A model generated the notes under the pieces. The model was not told the origin of the DNA, did no database searches, and saw only the letters and a program-made list of their open reading frames with translations. This document shows positions 34,708 to 42,334 of a stretch of DNA of 64,000 nucleotides, in pieces; positions within the stretch are counted from its first letter, which is position 1, and each line of letters opens with the position of its first letter. The stretch spans positions 1-64,000 of IMG/VR virus record IMGVR_UViG_3300013297_000004. The stretch is one strand, 5' to 3'. The translations under genes and the position numbers were made by a program. This DNA comes from a virus.

Positions 34708-35856
34708 ATGGTGCCTCCCTACAAGCTGATCGACCAAGCGACCGGCGAGGTCGCCACCGGACCGAACGGCGAGCCGTGGCAGGACATGGACGTCGAGCCC
34801 GGCGAGCAGATGGAGTTGTACGACACCACCACGCTGCCGTGGTCGCGCGTCTCTCCCTCGGTGCTGGTCAGACCCGACGATCCGCCCGATCCCAACCCTG
34901 AACCGACACCGCCGTCAGGAGACGCCATGGACTACCCCAAGACCGAGAGCGAGCTGCGGCAGGTCCTGCAGAGCTACCACGACAACAACTTCGTCGGCAT
35001 GCTCGATCCGCGTACCAAGATCGACATCACCAGCACCATCGAGATCGAGACCAAGATCACCAGCAGCGCGCCGTGGGGCGTCAATGGCAACTACGCCAAG
35101 CTGAACTTCAAGGGCAGCGGTGAGGACGTGCTGCGCTTCAAGGGCGCGCAGGGCGTCAACAATCGCGGGCTCACCGTCAAGAACCTCGTGATCGACGGCG
35201 GCGACACCGGCAACATGAGCGGCGGCGGTGGCGCGGCCTGCCTCAACCTCAGCGCACCGCTCGGCGACAATGGGCCGATCTATCGCTTCCATCTGGAGAA
35301 CCTGTTCCTCTCCGGCGCGGTCAACGGGCTGATCATCGAGGGCGGCGTGTACGAGGGCGAGCTGCGCGGCATGTACGTCGAGAACTGCACCGGCGACGGC
35401 GTGATCCTGCGCCACCTGCCCAACATCGAGGGGGCCAAGAACCCGGTCGTCTCCAACGTGCTGATGTGGCACATCAACTCCAGTCGCAACTACGGCGCGG
35501 GCATCCGCACGGTCTACTCGGTCTACCTGTTCGGCGGCAGCTTCATCCTCAACGGCGGTGGCGGCGTGGTCGCACCCGACGGCATCCGGGGCGCGTGGGG
35601 CTGCAACGGCGAGAACACGGGCGGCGAGAACCAGTGCGTCTTCGACGTCCCCTCCAACGGCTATGGCTCGTTCATCGAGGGCGGCGAGGCGTCGAGCGAC
35701 GGCGTCACGCTCTGCCGCAAGTGGAACGGCAGTGCGTGGGAGGACGTCGGCAAGCCGCTGCTCTACTACATCAACATGGGGCAGGGCGTCATTCAGGAGG
35801 CCAACCACTGCTCGTACTACGGTGCGGGCGGCAACCCCATGAGGGTCGTGAAATGA
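34708..35856 (+). CDS. Right-handed beta-helix protein (tailspike or depolymerase-like)
   Basis: A 382-residue protein. Residues 1-72 are a Pro/Glu-rich leader; from about 75 on, repeating short strands with Asn, Gly and Val turns (for example LTVKNLVIDGGDTGN, GMYVENCTGDGVILRH) give the periodicity of a pectate-lyase-like β-helix, common in spike proteins that bind or cut surface polysaccharide. A catalytic pair cannot be named. An internal ATG at 34927 with a strong GGAG site could start a second, shorter product. It lies away from the other tail genes. Confidence 0.7.
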   Translation: MVPPYKLIDQATGEVATGPNGEPWQDMDVEPGEQMELYDTTTLPWSRVSPSVLVRPDDPPDPNPEPTPPSGDAMDYPKTESELRQVLQSYHDNNFVGMLDPRTKIDITSTIEIETKITSSAPWGVNGNYAKLNFKGSGEDVLRFKGAQGVNNRGLTVKNLVIDGGDTGNMSGGGGAACLNLSAPLGDNGPIYRFHLENLFLSGAVNGLIIEGGVYEGELRGMYVENCTGDGVILRHLPNIEGAKNPVVSNVLMWHINSSRNYGAGIRTVYSVYLFGGSFILNGGGGVVAPDGIRGAWGCNGENTGGENQCVFDVPSNGYGSFIEGGEASSDGVTLCRKWNGSAWEDVGKPLLYYINMGQGVIQEANHCSYYGAGGNPMRVVK

Positions 35857-36053
35857 CCGACCAATTGCTCCAGTTCTTCGTCTGGGAACATCTCAAGCCC
35901 GAGCTGCAGGAAGTCTCCAAGCCGTTCGGCATGCTCGCCCTCAAGATCGTCGAGACCTTGCCGCGCAACCCCGAGCGCACGGTCGCGCTGCGCAAATTGC
36001 TGGAGGCCAAGGACTGCGCGGTGCGCGCCCTGCTGTGGAAGGAAGGACCGTGA
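35853..36053 (+). CDS. Small helical-hairpin protein resembling Acb2/Tad1-hairpin family
   Basis: A 66-residue all-helical protein starting in ATGA. The pattern Leu-Gln-Glu-Val-Ser-Lys-Pro-Phe, then Ala-Leu-Lys-Ile-Val-Glu-Thr-Leu-Pro, Glu-Arg-Thr-Val-Ala-Leu-Arg-Lys-Leu-Leu-Glu-Ala-Lys and Val-Arg-Ala-Leu-Leu is like the small hairpin family now called Acb2/Tad1-like, whose Acb2 members sequester cyclic nucleotides of CBASS defence. Similar small proteins of unknown function also occur widely in phages. A counter-defence role is a reasoned guess, strengthened by the DUF2829 gene in the same block. Confidence 0.55.
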   Translation: MTDQLLQFFVWEHLKPELQEVSKPFGMLALKIVETLPRNPERTVALRKLLEAKDCAVRALLWKEGP

Positions 36054-36334
36054 GCGACCCCTCTGCGCCAAAGGTCGTTGGCCTGCGCGGCACCCCGGTC
36101 AACTCGACGCCCGGCGAGACCGATCCGGCGATGGTCGAGTTCATCGAGGACCTGCTGCGTCGGGCCAAGGAGGGCAAGATCATGGGGCTGGCGGGTGCCT
36201 TCATGATGGATAACAAAGAGCCTGCTTTGTACAGCTCGACTTTCCTGTTCGCTGAAATGAACTGCCACAACGCCCTGCTCGGCCTCGTCGAGATCGTCAA
36301 GCACCGAATGGCGGTGAAAATTCTGGAGGACTAG
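36050..36334 (+). CDS. Hypothetical phage protein
   Basis: A 94-residue protein starting at GTG (GTGA overlap, AAGGA upstream). Its 'Val-Val-Gly-Leu-Arg-Gly-x-Pro-Val ... Val-Glu-x-x-Glu-Asp-Leu-Leu-Arg-Arg-Ala-Lys-x-Gly-Lys-Ile-x-Gly-Leu-Ala' layout is seen in small proteins of many phages, with no function known. It follows the Acb2-like gene directly. Confidence 0.65.
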   Translation: MSDPSAPKVVGLRGTPVNSTPGETDPAMVEFIEDLLRRAKEGKIMGLAGAFMMDNKEPALYSSTFLFAEMNCHNALLGLVEIVKHRMAVKILED

Positions 36335-36336
36335 AC

Positions 36337-36768
36337 ATGACCACCGAAGTCCAAGCCGCGACCTTGCTCTACAGCCAGCTCAAGCCCAAGGCGCTCGGTG
36401 CGTACCGCGACTACATCCTCAAGCGCACCCCGGCCAACCTGCAGGAGGAGATGCCTGCGGTGATCGACACCGACATCTCCAACTCGGCCAGCGCCGCTGT
36501 CGCGCCGGTCGTCGTCGACCCGCCCTACATCTCCCAGACCGGCACGGGCGTCGGCTCGACGCTCGCCTGTACCTTGGGCAACTGGAACGGCACGCCGACC
36601 TCGCGGACCTATCAGTGGAAGCGCGGTGCGACCAACGTCGGTACCAACTCGCCGTCCTACACCGTGGTCGCGGGCGACATTGGTCAGACGATGACCTGCG
36701 TCATGACCGCAACCAACGGCTCTGGGACGTCGCCGCCGACGATCTCCAACCCGATCACGGTGACATGA
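36337..36768 (+). CDS. Ig-like domain protein
   Basis: A 143-residue protein. Residues 60-143 form one Ig-like β-sandwich: Leu-Ala-Cys-Thr-Leu-Gly-Asn-Trp, Tyr-Gln-Trp-Lys-Arg, Ser-Tyr-Thr-Val and Met-Thr-Cys-Val-Met-Thr-Ala-Thr-Asn with a likely disulphide pair. Such domains decorate phage capsids or tails and bind carbohydrate weakly. The first 50 residues are helical. GGAGG precedes the ATG. It is the last gene of the rightward accessory block and converges with the terminase block. Confidence 0.8.
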   Translation: MTTEVQAATLLYSQLKPKALGAYRDYILKRTPANLQEEMPAVIDTDISNSASAAVAPVVVDPPYISQTGTGVGSTLACTLGNWNGTPTSRTYQWKRGATNVGTNSPSYTVVAGDIGQTMTCVMTATNGSGTSPPTISNPITVT

Positions 36769-36891
36769 CTAGACCCTAATTAGGTACTGCTTGCGGATGA
36801 CGTAGGCGGCCACGGCACTACTGGGGTTGATGTAGACAAACCAGCGACGTGCCCACGGTGAACGAAAGCGGAGGAGACTGAAAGGCTGCAT
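36769..36891 (-). CDS. Tiny ORF after large terminase
   Basis: A 40-residue basic, aromatic ORF starting at the ATG in the terminase stop (TGATG) and ending one base past the convergent Ig-like gene. The coupling and exact fit to the gap suggest it is translated; composition (LLRFRSPWARRWFVYINP) is amphipathic. Function unknown. Confidence 0.45.
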   Translation of the reverse strand: MQPFSLLRFRSPWARRWFVYINPSSAVAAYVIRKQYLIRV

Positions 36892-38327
36892 CAGGTCCAA
36901 CCCGCTGCCGTGACGCGCGGGCGGGGCGGCCTGCGCCCCGCCATCAGACGAGCGATCTGGCGGGCGGTGTTGCCCCGGGTGCCCAGCACGCCGTACTGGT
37001 GGGCATCGGCGACGTGGCTCCAGCGGTTCTTGTCAGGCATCGGCTTGGAGATATCGAGGTTGGTCTTGCTGAAGCGGTACATGCCGTTCATGCCGCTGAC
37101 GAGCATGGGACAGCGCGACTTGTCGAAGATCATGGCGGGTCCGCCATCGCGTTGCTGCAGCAGCAATTCCTCGACGGCGCGCAGCCTCGTGTCGATATCG
37201 TTGGTACCGGCTGGGACGCACGCGAACCCCTCCTGCTTGAGGACGTCGAACCCGTTGACCTCGTCGTATTGACTTTTCGCAATGCCCGCCGGGTCGCCGA
37301 TCACGACGATGGGCATGCGGGCGTAGCGCGGGTCGTTCAGCTTGGGCCTGAGGTTGGTGCGCAGGTGCGTGCGCAGGCCGATGTCCTCGGCCTTAACTTC
37401 TTCCAGCACCAGTATTTTTCCCCGGTAGTCCATCTGCATGATGATCGACCACGGGTCGCGGCCGAAGTCCTGACCGACGTAGAGGATACCGTTCGGGTTT
37501 GGTTCCAGATGATCCACAGTATGAAAACGCATGCGGAACGAACCGGCATAGACCGCCGTGCCGCTGGGGTCGGGGCCATACTCGGCATGGACGTACCGCT
37601 TGACCCAGTTCTCGTTGTTCGAGCGCGCCAGACGTTCGTAGTACTTGCGCCCCTGCGCGATGCGTTCGGGATGGTTGACCGGCAGCTTGAGCGTATCGGC
37701 GGTCTGCAATAGCCATTCGAGGTTTTCAGCCTGAGGCGTCATCCCCCCGGGCTGGACGTAGACCTCCATGTCGACAGGTGGGTTCGTCATGGCAGCATGC
37801 CATGGCGTGCCCTCCGGCGGCATGTTGGTGTCGGCGATGATGCCGTGCCACGTCGCCCCGCCATCGGTCGGCATCGGGAACCGCCCGCAGCGACCCGCGA
37901 CGTCGTCCATCAGCTCGTAGTCGATCTCAATGCACTCTGAGACCAGCGCGCCGGTCAGGTTCATCGACAGCAGGCGACGACGGTCCTCGGGCTCCTCCAA
38001 GGGCAGCAGCACCCACTCCGAGCGCACGTCGCCGAAGTGGAAGTAGATCGTGCTTTCCGACACCTTCCAGTGCGCGATGCCCGAGAACCAGTGGCTGATG
38101 TCCTTCAGCACTGTCTGCTTGAGTTGCTGCAAGGTTTGGCGCAGCAGGGCGAAGCGGGTATAGCGGAAGCCATCGAGGGCGGTGCCTTGCTGCAGCGCCC
38201 GGCGCATCAGCTCGAAGATCAGCCCGGTGGTCTTGCCCGAACCGACTGGCCCCGCGATCAGCCGGAAGAACGCATCCGACTGCATGAACTGCGAGACAGT
38301 GTGGGGCGCGTGGTAATTGATATCCAA
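36891..38327 (-). CDS. terL: Terminase large subunit
   Basis: A 478-residue packaging ATPase-nuclease. Walker A is Gly-Pro-Val-Gly-Ser-Gly-Lys-Thr at 26-33. A Walker-B-like strand with Ser-Glu is at about 124-134. The C-terminal RNase H-like nuclease has Val-Gly-Gln-Asp-Phe-Gly-Arg-Asp and Val-Ile-Gly-Asp-Pro-Ala-Gly, providing metal-binding aspartates. The start is a TTG one base after a palindrome, whose GGGG(CG) may act as the ribosome-binding site; an ATG 14 codons later is too near the P-loop to be excluded. It is transcribed opposite to the virion genes. Confidence 0.92.
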   Translation of the reverse strand: MDINYHAPHTVSQFMQSDAFFRLIAGPVGSGKTTGLIFELMRRALQQGTALDGFRYTRFALLRQTLQQLKQTVLKDISHWFSGIAHWKVSESTIYFHFGDVRSEWVLLPLEEPEDRRRLLSMNLTGALVSECIEIDYELMDDVAGRCGRFPMPTDGGATWHGIIADTNMPPEGTPWHAAMTNPPVDMEVYVQPGGMTPQAENLEWLLQTADTLKLPVNHPERIAQGRKYYERLARSNNENWVKRYVHAEYGPDPSGTAVYAGSFRMRFHTVDHLEPNPNGILYVGQDFGRDPWSIIMQMDYRGKILVLEEVKAEDIGLRTHLRTNLRPKLNDPRYARMPIVVIGDPAGIAKSQYDEVNGFDVLKQEGFACVPAGTNDIDTRLRAVEELLLQQRDGGPAMIFDKSRCPMLVSGMNGMYRFSKTNLDISKPMPDKNRWSHVADAHQYGVLGTRGNTARQIARLMAGRRPPRPRVTAAGWT

Positions 38328-38328
38328 G

Positions 38329-38345
38329 TTACGCCCCGGGCGTAA
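38329..38345. repeat. 17-bp palindrome between terminase-block genes, supplying a stop codon
   Basis: Exact TTACGCCCCGGGCGTAA with matching AAG/CTT flanks. Its end is the TAA of the 70-aa gene (Val-Thr-Pro-Gly-Ala) and its other function may be the ribosome-binding site of the terminase TTG. Confidence 0.96.
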
Positions 38346-38541
38346 CTTGCATCAGCAGCGTCTCACGGTCGGTCGGCTCGCGGATGATGATGCAGAGATC
38401 ATTGCCCGGGGTCCACTTCTCCAACGCCGCTCCGGTGATGTCGAGCATCGCCAAAGCACGGGCGTCGGCATCGCTGCTGTCTTTCAACAACATGAGGGCG
38501 AAGGTCGTCTTGTCGGGTCGCGGTAAAGTGACGTCGGTCAT
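38329..38541 (-). CDS. Small protein between terminase subunits, palindrome-encoded C-terminus
   Basis: A 70-residue α/β protein starting in ATGA at the end of the small terminase gene. It has a long helix (DADARALAMLDITGAALEKW) and a final strand, then Val-Thr-Pro-Gly-Ala and the stop from the palindrome. Function unknown, possibly packaging-related by position. Confidence 0.65.
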   Translation of the reverse strand: MTDVTLPRPDKTTFALMLLKDSSDADARALAMLDITGAALEKWTPGNDLCIIIREPTDRETLLMQVTPGA

Positions 38542-39050
38542 AGTGAGGGGTCCTTGTCAACTAGAATGGCAGTGCCTTCGATGGTCTTGGTATTGGTGTC
38601 CTTCTCGATGCTGACCTGCTTGTCGCCGATGTAGATGTTGAAGCGCACGCGCTCGCCCGGCAGCAGGTCCTTGGCTTCGCGTTCGCCGACCCCGGCCAGT
38701 TTCGACGCCCACTTCAGCGCCTCGATCTTGGCCGCCATCGGCTGGTTCTTGTCGTGGATCAGCTCGTAGACCTCGATGATGCTCTCCTCGATCATGGTCG
38801 CCGCCTTGGCGCTGATCCGCTCGGTGATGGCGCGCGGCGTCGAGGCGTTCCAGATATCGAGTTCTTCCTGCAGGCGCTGCTGGAACATCGGGTGGCGCAG
38901 GATGCGGCCGTAGGTGTCCTCGTCGATCTTGTATCGCTCGCAGATTTGATCAATCGGGATGAGGTCGCGGGCGACCTCCCGGGCCATCCGCGAGGCCAGC
39001 AACTCGACGTTCACTGGGGGCGTTTCTGCGGGATTGTTTTCATCGGGCAT
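38538..39050 (-). CDS. terS: Probable terminase small subunit
   Basis: A 170-residue protein. Residues 20-50 form a helix-turn-helix-like segment (DLIPIDQICERYKIDEDTYGRIL), followed by a helical middle and a β-rich end: the layout of phage small terminases that recognise packaging DNA. Position one gene upstream of the large subunit agrees. AGGG precedes the ATG. The 47-bp gap to the divergent portal gene holds an inverted repeat (TACCCTA/TAGGGT) that could be regulatory. Confidence 0.75.
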   Translation of the reverse strand: MPDENNPAETPPVNVELLASRMAREVARDLIPIDQICERYKIDEDTYGRILRHPMFQQRLQEELDIWNASTPRAITERISAKAATMIEESIIEVYELIHDKNQPMAAKIEALKWASKLAGVGEREAKDLLPGERVRFNIYIGDKQVSIEKDTNTKTIEGTAILVDKDPSL

Positions 39051-39097
39051 GTCAAGTACCCTAGTAGGGTGTAGGGGACATTTCTACAGGATGTAGC

Positions 39098-41287
39098 ATG
39101 GCTGATGTGACGCCGTTTCCGCAGCGACAGCAGCCGCCGGGGTTGGTGCGCACGGTCTCCAATGCCGAGATGATGGCAGCCGAGCGGCGTGACATCGAGC
39201 AGCAACGACAGCTACTCCCCAACACCACCCAGTTCATCGGTCTCGCAGGTTACATCCGCCAGCAGTGGGACATGATGGTCCGCCACCGCAACACGGTGAA
39301 CGGCTGGAGCGACAGATTACTCAGCAGCCTGCGCGCCATGCAGGGCCAGTACGAGCCGCAGAAGCTGGCTGAGATCAGGAAGTTCGGCGGCTCCGAGGTA
39401 TACGCGAGATTAATCGCAGCGAAGTGTCGTGGAGCTACTTCGCTGTTGCGCGATGTGTACCTTGGGGCCGACCGGGCTTGGGGGCTACAGGAGCCTTCCG
39501 ATCCGACCGTGCCCAACGAGGCACTGCAGAGCATCGAGCGAATGGTGACACTGGAGGCCCAGTCGGCAGCGATGGGCTCGCCCGGCGCGCCGGAGGCGGG
39601 CGTGCCCCCGGTGCCCGGCCAGATGCCCGGCGTCGACATGATCCAGAAGCGCGTGTTCCAGCTGATGCAAGCGGCGCGCGAGGCGGCCAAGAAGCACGCT
39701 CACGAACAGACGCTGATCGCCGAAGACAAGCTGGACGAGATACTGACACAGGGCAATTTCTACGAAGCCCTTAGCGACGTCCTGATCGACATACCGAGCT
39801 ACCCGTTCGCCTGCATGAAGGGGCCGACGGTGCGCATGGTGACGGACATCACTTGGCAGGGTCGCGTACCGAACCAGACGCGCCGGGCCAAGTTGTGGTG
39901 GGAGCGGGTCTCGCCGTTTGACGTCTGGTGGACACCGGGCGTCAGCGACATCGACGCCGCCGAGATGATCCATCGCATCCGCATCACCCGCACCGACCTC
40001 AACGACCTGATTGGCCTGCCCGGCTACAACACCGAGAACATACGCGCCGTGCTGCAGTTCTACGGCTCGGCTGGCCTGACCGAGAACTGGGATAGCACCG
40101 ACGCCTCGCGCGCCGTCATGGAGAACCGGGAGAACCCGGTGATGAACCTCTCCAGCCTGATCACGACCTTGGAGTTCCACGGCAACGTGCAGGGCCGGAT
40201 GCTGCTGGAGTACGGCTTCGACGCCAGCCAAATTCCCGACCCGCTGCGCGACTACTCGGTGCAGGCGTGGCTGATCGGCCAGTATCTGATCAAGGTCCAG
40301 CTCAACCCCAACCCGCGCCGTCGCAAGCCGTTCTACGTCACCAGTTTCGAGAAGCAGCCCGGCTCGCCCATCGGCAACGGCATCCCCGACATCGTCAGCG
40401 ACCTGCAAGAAGTCTGCAACGCGACCCTGCGCGCGGTGGTGAACAACATCTCGATCTCGTCGGGACCGCAGGTCGTCATCAACGAGGACCGCCTATCGGG
40501 TCAAGAGAACACCGAGGAGATGTATCCGTGGAAGCGGTGGCGCACCACCAACCCGGCGGTGGCGGGCTCGACCGAGAAGGCCATTGACTTCTTCCAGCCG
40601 CAGTCCAACGCCAATGAATTGCTGCAGGTGTTCAATGCCTTTTACGGGTTGGCTGACGATGTTTCGGCGATCCCGAAATATCTGTCGGGCAACTCGCCCG
40701 GAGGTGGGGCTGGGCGCACTGCCTCCGGGCTTGCCATGCTGATGGGCAACGCCAGCAAAATCCTCCAGACCGTGTGCGCCAACATCGACGGCGATATGAT
40801 GAACCCGTGCCTGCGGGACCTGCTCGACCTCGTGCTGATGACCGATACGTCAGGGTTGCTGACCGGCGAGGAGCAGGTGGTGCCCAAGGGCGTCGCCGTG
40901 GCGGTCCAGCGTGAGACGATGCGCCAGCGCCAGCTGGAGTTCCTGCAGCTGACCGGCAATCCCATCGACATGCAGATCATCGGGCCCAAGGGTCGCGCGG
41001 CAGTGCTGCGCTCGGTGTCGACCGGCATCGGCCTCGACGGTGAAACCATCGTGCCCAGCGAGGACGAGATGGAGGCGCAGCAGAAGGCAGCGCAGAGCCT
41101 CGCGCAGGCAGGCGGCGTACCCGGCGCGCAGATGCAGCAGCCACAACCGCCGGGCGGGCCCGGTGGGCAGAAGGCAGCTGGTCCCCCGCCAGCAGGGGCT
41201 GGCGGAGCGGGGGGTGGACAAGCGCCGCAACAAGTGCGACCGCCTCAGCAGGGTGGACCTCGAACCAATCTTCAACAGGCTCGCTAG
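39098..41287 (+). CDS. Portal protein (podovirus type)
   Basis: A 729-residue head-tail connector. Its size, the long helical middle (residues about 60-260), the wing and crown region and a disordered Gly/Pro/Gln tail from about 660 match large podovirus portals; Arg-Lys-Pro-Phe-Tyr-Val-Thr-Ser-Phe-Glu and the following 'Pro-Ile-Gly-Asn-Gly-Ile-Pro' resemble the conserved portal core. It begins the late rightward block and is followed by scaffold and capsid genes. AGGA precedes the ATG. Confidence 0.9.
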   Translation: MADVTPFPQRQQPPGLVRTVSNAEMMAAERRDIEQQRQLLPNTTQFIGLAGYIRQQWDMMVRHRNTVNGWSDRLLSSLRAMQGQYEPQKLAEIRKFGGSEVYARLIAAKCRGATSLLRDVYLGADRAWGLQEPSDPTVPNEALQSIERMVTLEAQSAAMGSPGAPEAGVPPVPGQMPGVDMIQKRVFQLMQAAREAAKKHAHEQTLIAEDKLDEILTQGNFYEALSDVLIDIPSYPFACMKGPTVRMVTDITWQGRVPNQTRRAKLWWERVSPFDVWWTPGVSDIDAAEMIHRIRITRTDLNDLIGLPGYNTENIRAVLQFYGSAGLTENWDSTDASRAVMENRENPVMNLSSLITTLEFHGNVQGRMLLEYGFDASQIPDPLRDYSVQAWLIGQYLIKVQLNPNPRRRKPFYVTSFEKQPGSPIGNGIPDIVSDLQEVCNATLRAVVNNISISSGPQVVINEDRLSGQENTEEMYPWKRWRTTNPAVAGSTEKAIDFFQPQSNANELLQVFNAFYGLADDVSAIPKYLSGNSPGGGAGRTASGLAMLMGNASKILQTVCANIDGDMMNPCLRDLLDLVLMTDTSGLLTGEEQVVPKGVAVAVQRETMRQRQLEFLQLTGNPIDMQIIGPKGRAAVLRSVSTGIGLDGETIVPSEDEMEAQQKAAQSLAQAGGVPGAQMQQPQPPGGPGGQKAAGPPPAGAGGAGGGQAPQQVRPPQQGGPRTNLQQAR

Positions 41288-41296
41288 GAGGATCAC

Positions 41297-41644
41297 ATGG
41301 CGAAGAACAAGACCTCGACCGAGAAGGGTGCCAACTGGGGCAAGCTGGGTGGCAACAACGCGATGCACAGCTTCGCGCCGACCGGCACGCAGACACCGGG
41401 CCAGTCCTCGCAGGAAGGGCACAGCGGGTCGCGCCGAGGGATCGAGCCGCAGGCAGGTCCGAGCAACGTCATGGGCTTCAGCAAGAACGAGGCGAAGAAC
41501 TCGTTCGGTGCAGGCCCACAGGAGCCGGGCTGCAGCAGCCAGTCGGGCAAGCGCGAGGAAGGCTTCGCGCACGGCGGCAAAACTTCGATGTTCGGCAATC
41601 GCGGCAGCCGTCAGGCGCGCGGAGGCTCGACCGCCCCGGAGTGA
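41297..41644 (+). CDS. Small disordered virion-type protein
   Basis: A 115-residue Gly/Ser/Asn-rich, mostly disordered protein with AGGAGG upstream. It includes Ala-His-Gly-Gly-Lys-Thr, another of the GGK-type motifs of the virion proteins. Lies between portal and scaffold genes. Function unknown. Confidence 0.65.
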   Translation: MAKNKTSTEKGANWGKLGGNNAMHSFAPTGTQTPGQSSQEGHSGSRRGIEPQAGPSNVMGFSKNEAKNSFGAGPQEPGCSSQSGKREEGFAHGGKTSMFGNRGSRQARGGSTAPE

Positions 41645-41647
41645 GCG

Positions 41648-41875
41648 ATGCGCAAGTTCAGGCTCAGCACGACGCCACCCGTGACGCGGGCGCTGATCGG
41701 CCGCGCCAGCCCCAAAGGCAGCAGCAACGTGGCGGGGCTGAACAAGGGCATCGACATGCCCAACCAGTCGGCGACAGAGGGCTTGAACATGTCGCCGCTC
41801 GGCTCGGCGTCGGCGAAGTACAAGCACGACACGCCGCAGCTCGGCGTGGTTAAGTTCGGAGACCCGTTCAAATGA
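41648..41875 (+). CDS. Small hypothetical virion-type protein
   Basis: A 75-residue Ser/Pro/Gly-rich protein with GGAG upstream, starting three bases after the previous stop and overlapping the next start (ATGA). No family recognised. Confidence 0.6.
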   Translation: MRKFRLSTTPPVTRALIGRASPKGSSNVAGLNKGIDMPNQSATEGLNMSPLGSASAKYKHDTPQLGVVKFGDPFK

Positions 41876-42081
41876 CGCCGACCAACCGCAACAAGGGCAA
41901 GGGCGGCAGAGAGGTCCTGCTGCCTAACCGGGCGGCGATGAACAAGCTGGTAGCGAACAAACCGGGTCAGCCGCCGCCGTCGATCATGAATTTCGCTGCT
42001 GCGACACCTGACGGATTGACGGCACCCCAGACCTATCCGCAGCTGGTTCAGCTTGGGTTGAAGGGTGCTAAAATACGATGA
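41872..42081 (+). CDS. Small hypothetical virion-type protein
   Basis: A 69-residue basic, Pro-rich protein within an ATGA-coupled run of small genes. The last third is a short amphipathic helix (YPQLVQLGLKGAKIR). No family recognised. Confidence 0.6.
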   Translation: MTPTNRNKGKGGREVLLPNRAAMNKLVANKPGQPPPSIMNFAAATPDGLTAPQTYPQLVQLGLKGAKIR

Positions 42082-42323
42082 GCAACGACCCGATGTTCCA
42101 CCTGACCATCGCGGCGTCGAACCTCAAAGTCGCCGCGCCGGACCAGTTCGAGGCCCTGATCAGGGCGTTCCAGATGCTCGAAGACAAGGCGATGGCCGAC
42201 TTACTTTCGGCTCCGTCGGTCGGCATCGTCAACGCGCAGGGCAAGGCCGATATGGTCAAGCAGCTTAAATCTCGCCTTGTGGATTGCATGGAACAGCGCA
42301 ACAAATACCAGAACCGCGCGTAA
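42078..42323 (+). CDS. Small helical protein before scaffold
   Basis: An 81-residue all-helical protein (ATGA start). Helices Asp-Gln-Phe-Glu-Ala-Leu-Ile-Arg-Ala-Phe and Ala-Asp-Met-Val-Lys-Gln-Leu-Lys-Ser suggest a small assembly factor. Function unknown. Confidence 0.65.
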   Translation: MSNDPMFHLTIAASNLKVAAPDQFEALIRAFQMLEDKAMADLLSAPSVGIVNAQGKADMVKQLKSRLVDCMEQRNKYQNRA

Positions 42324-42334
42324 CAGGAGCCTTT

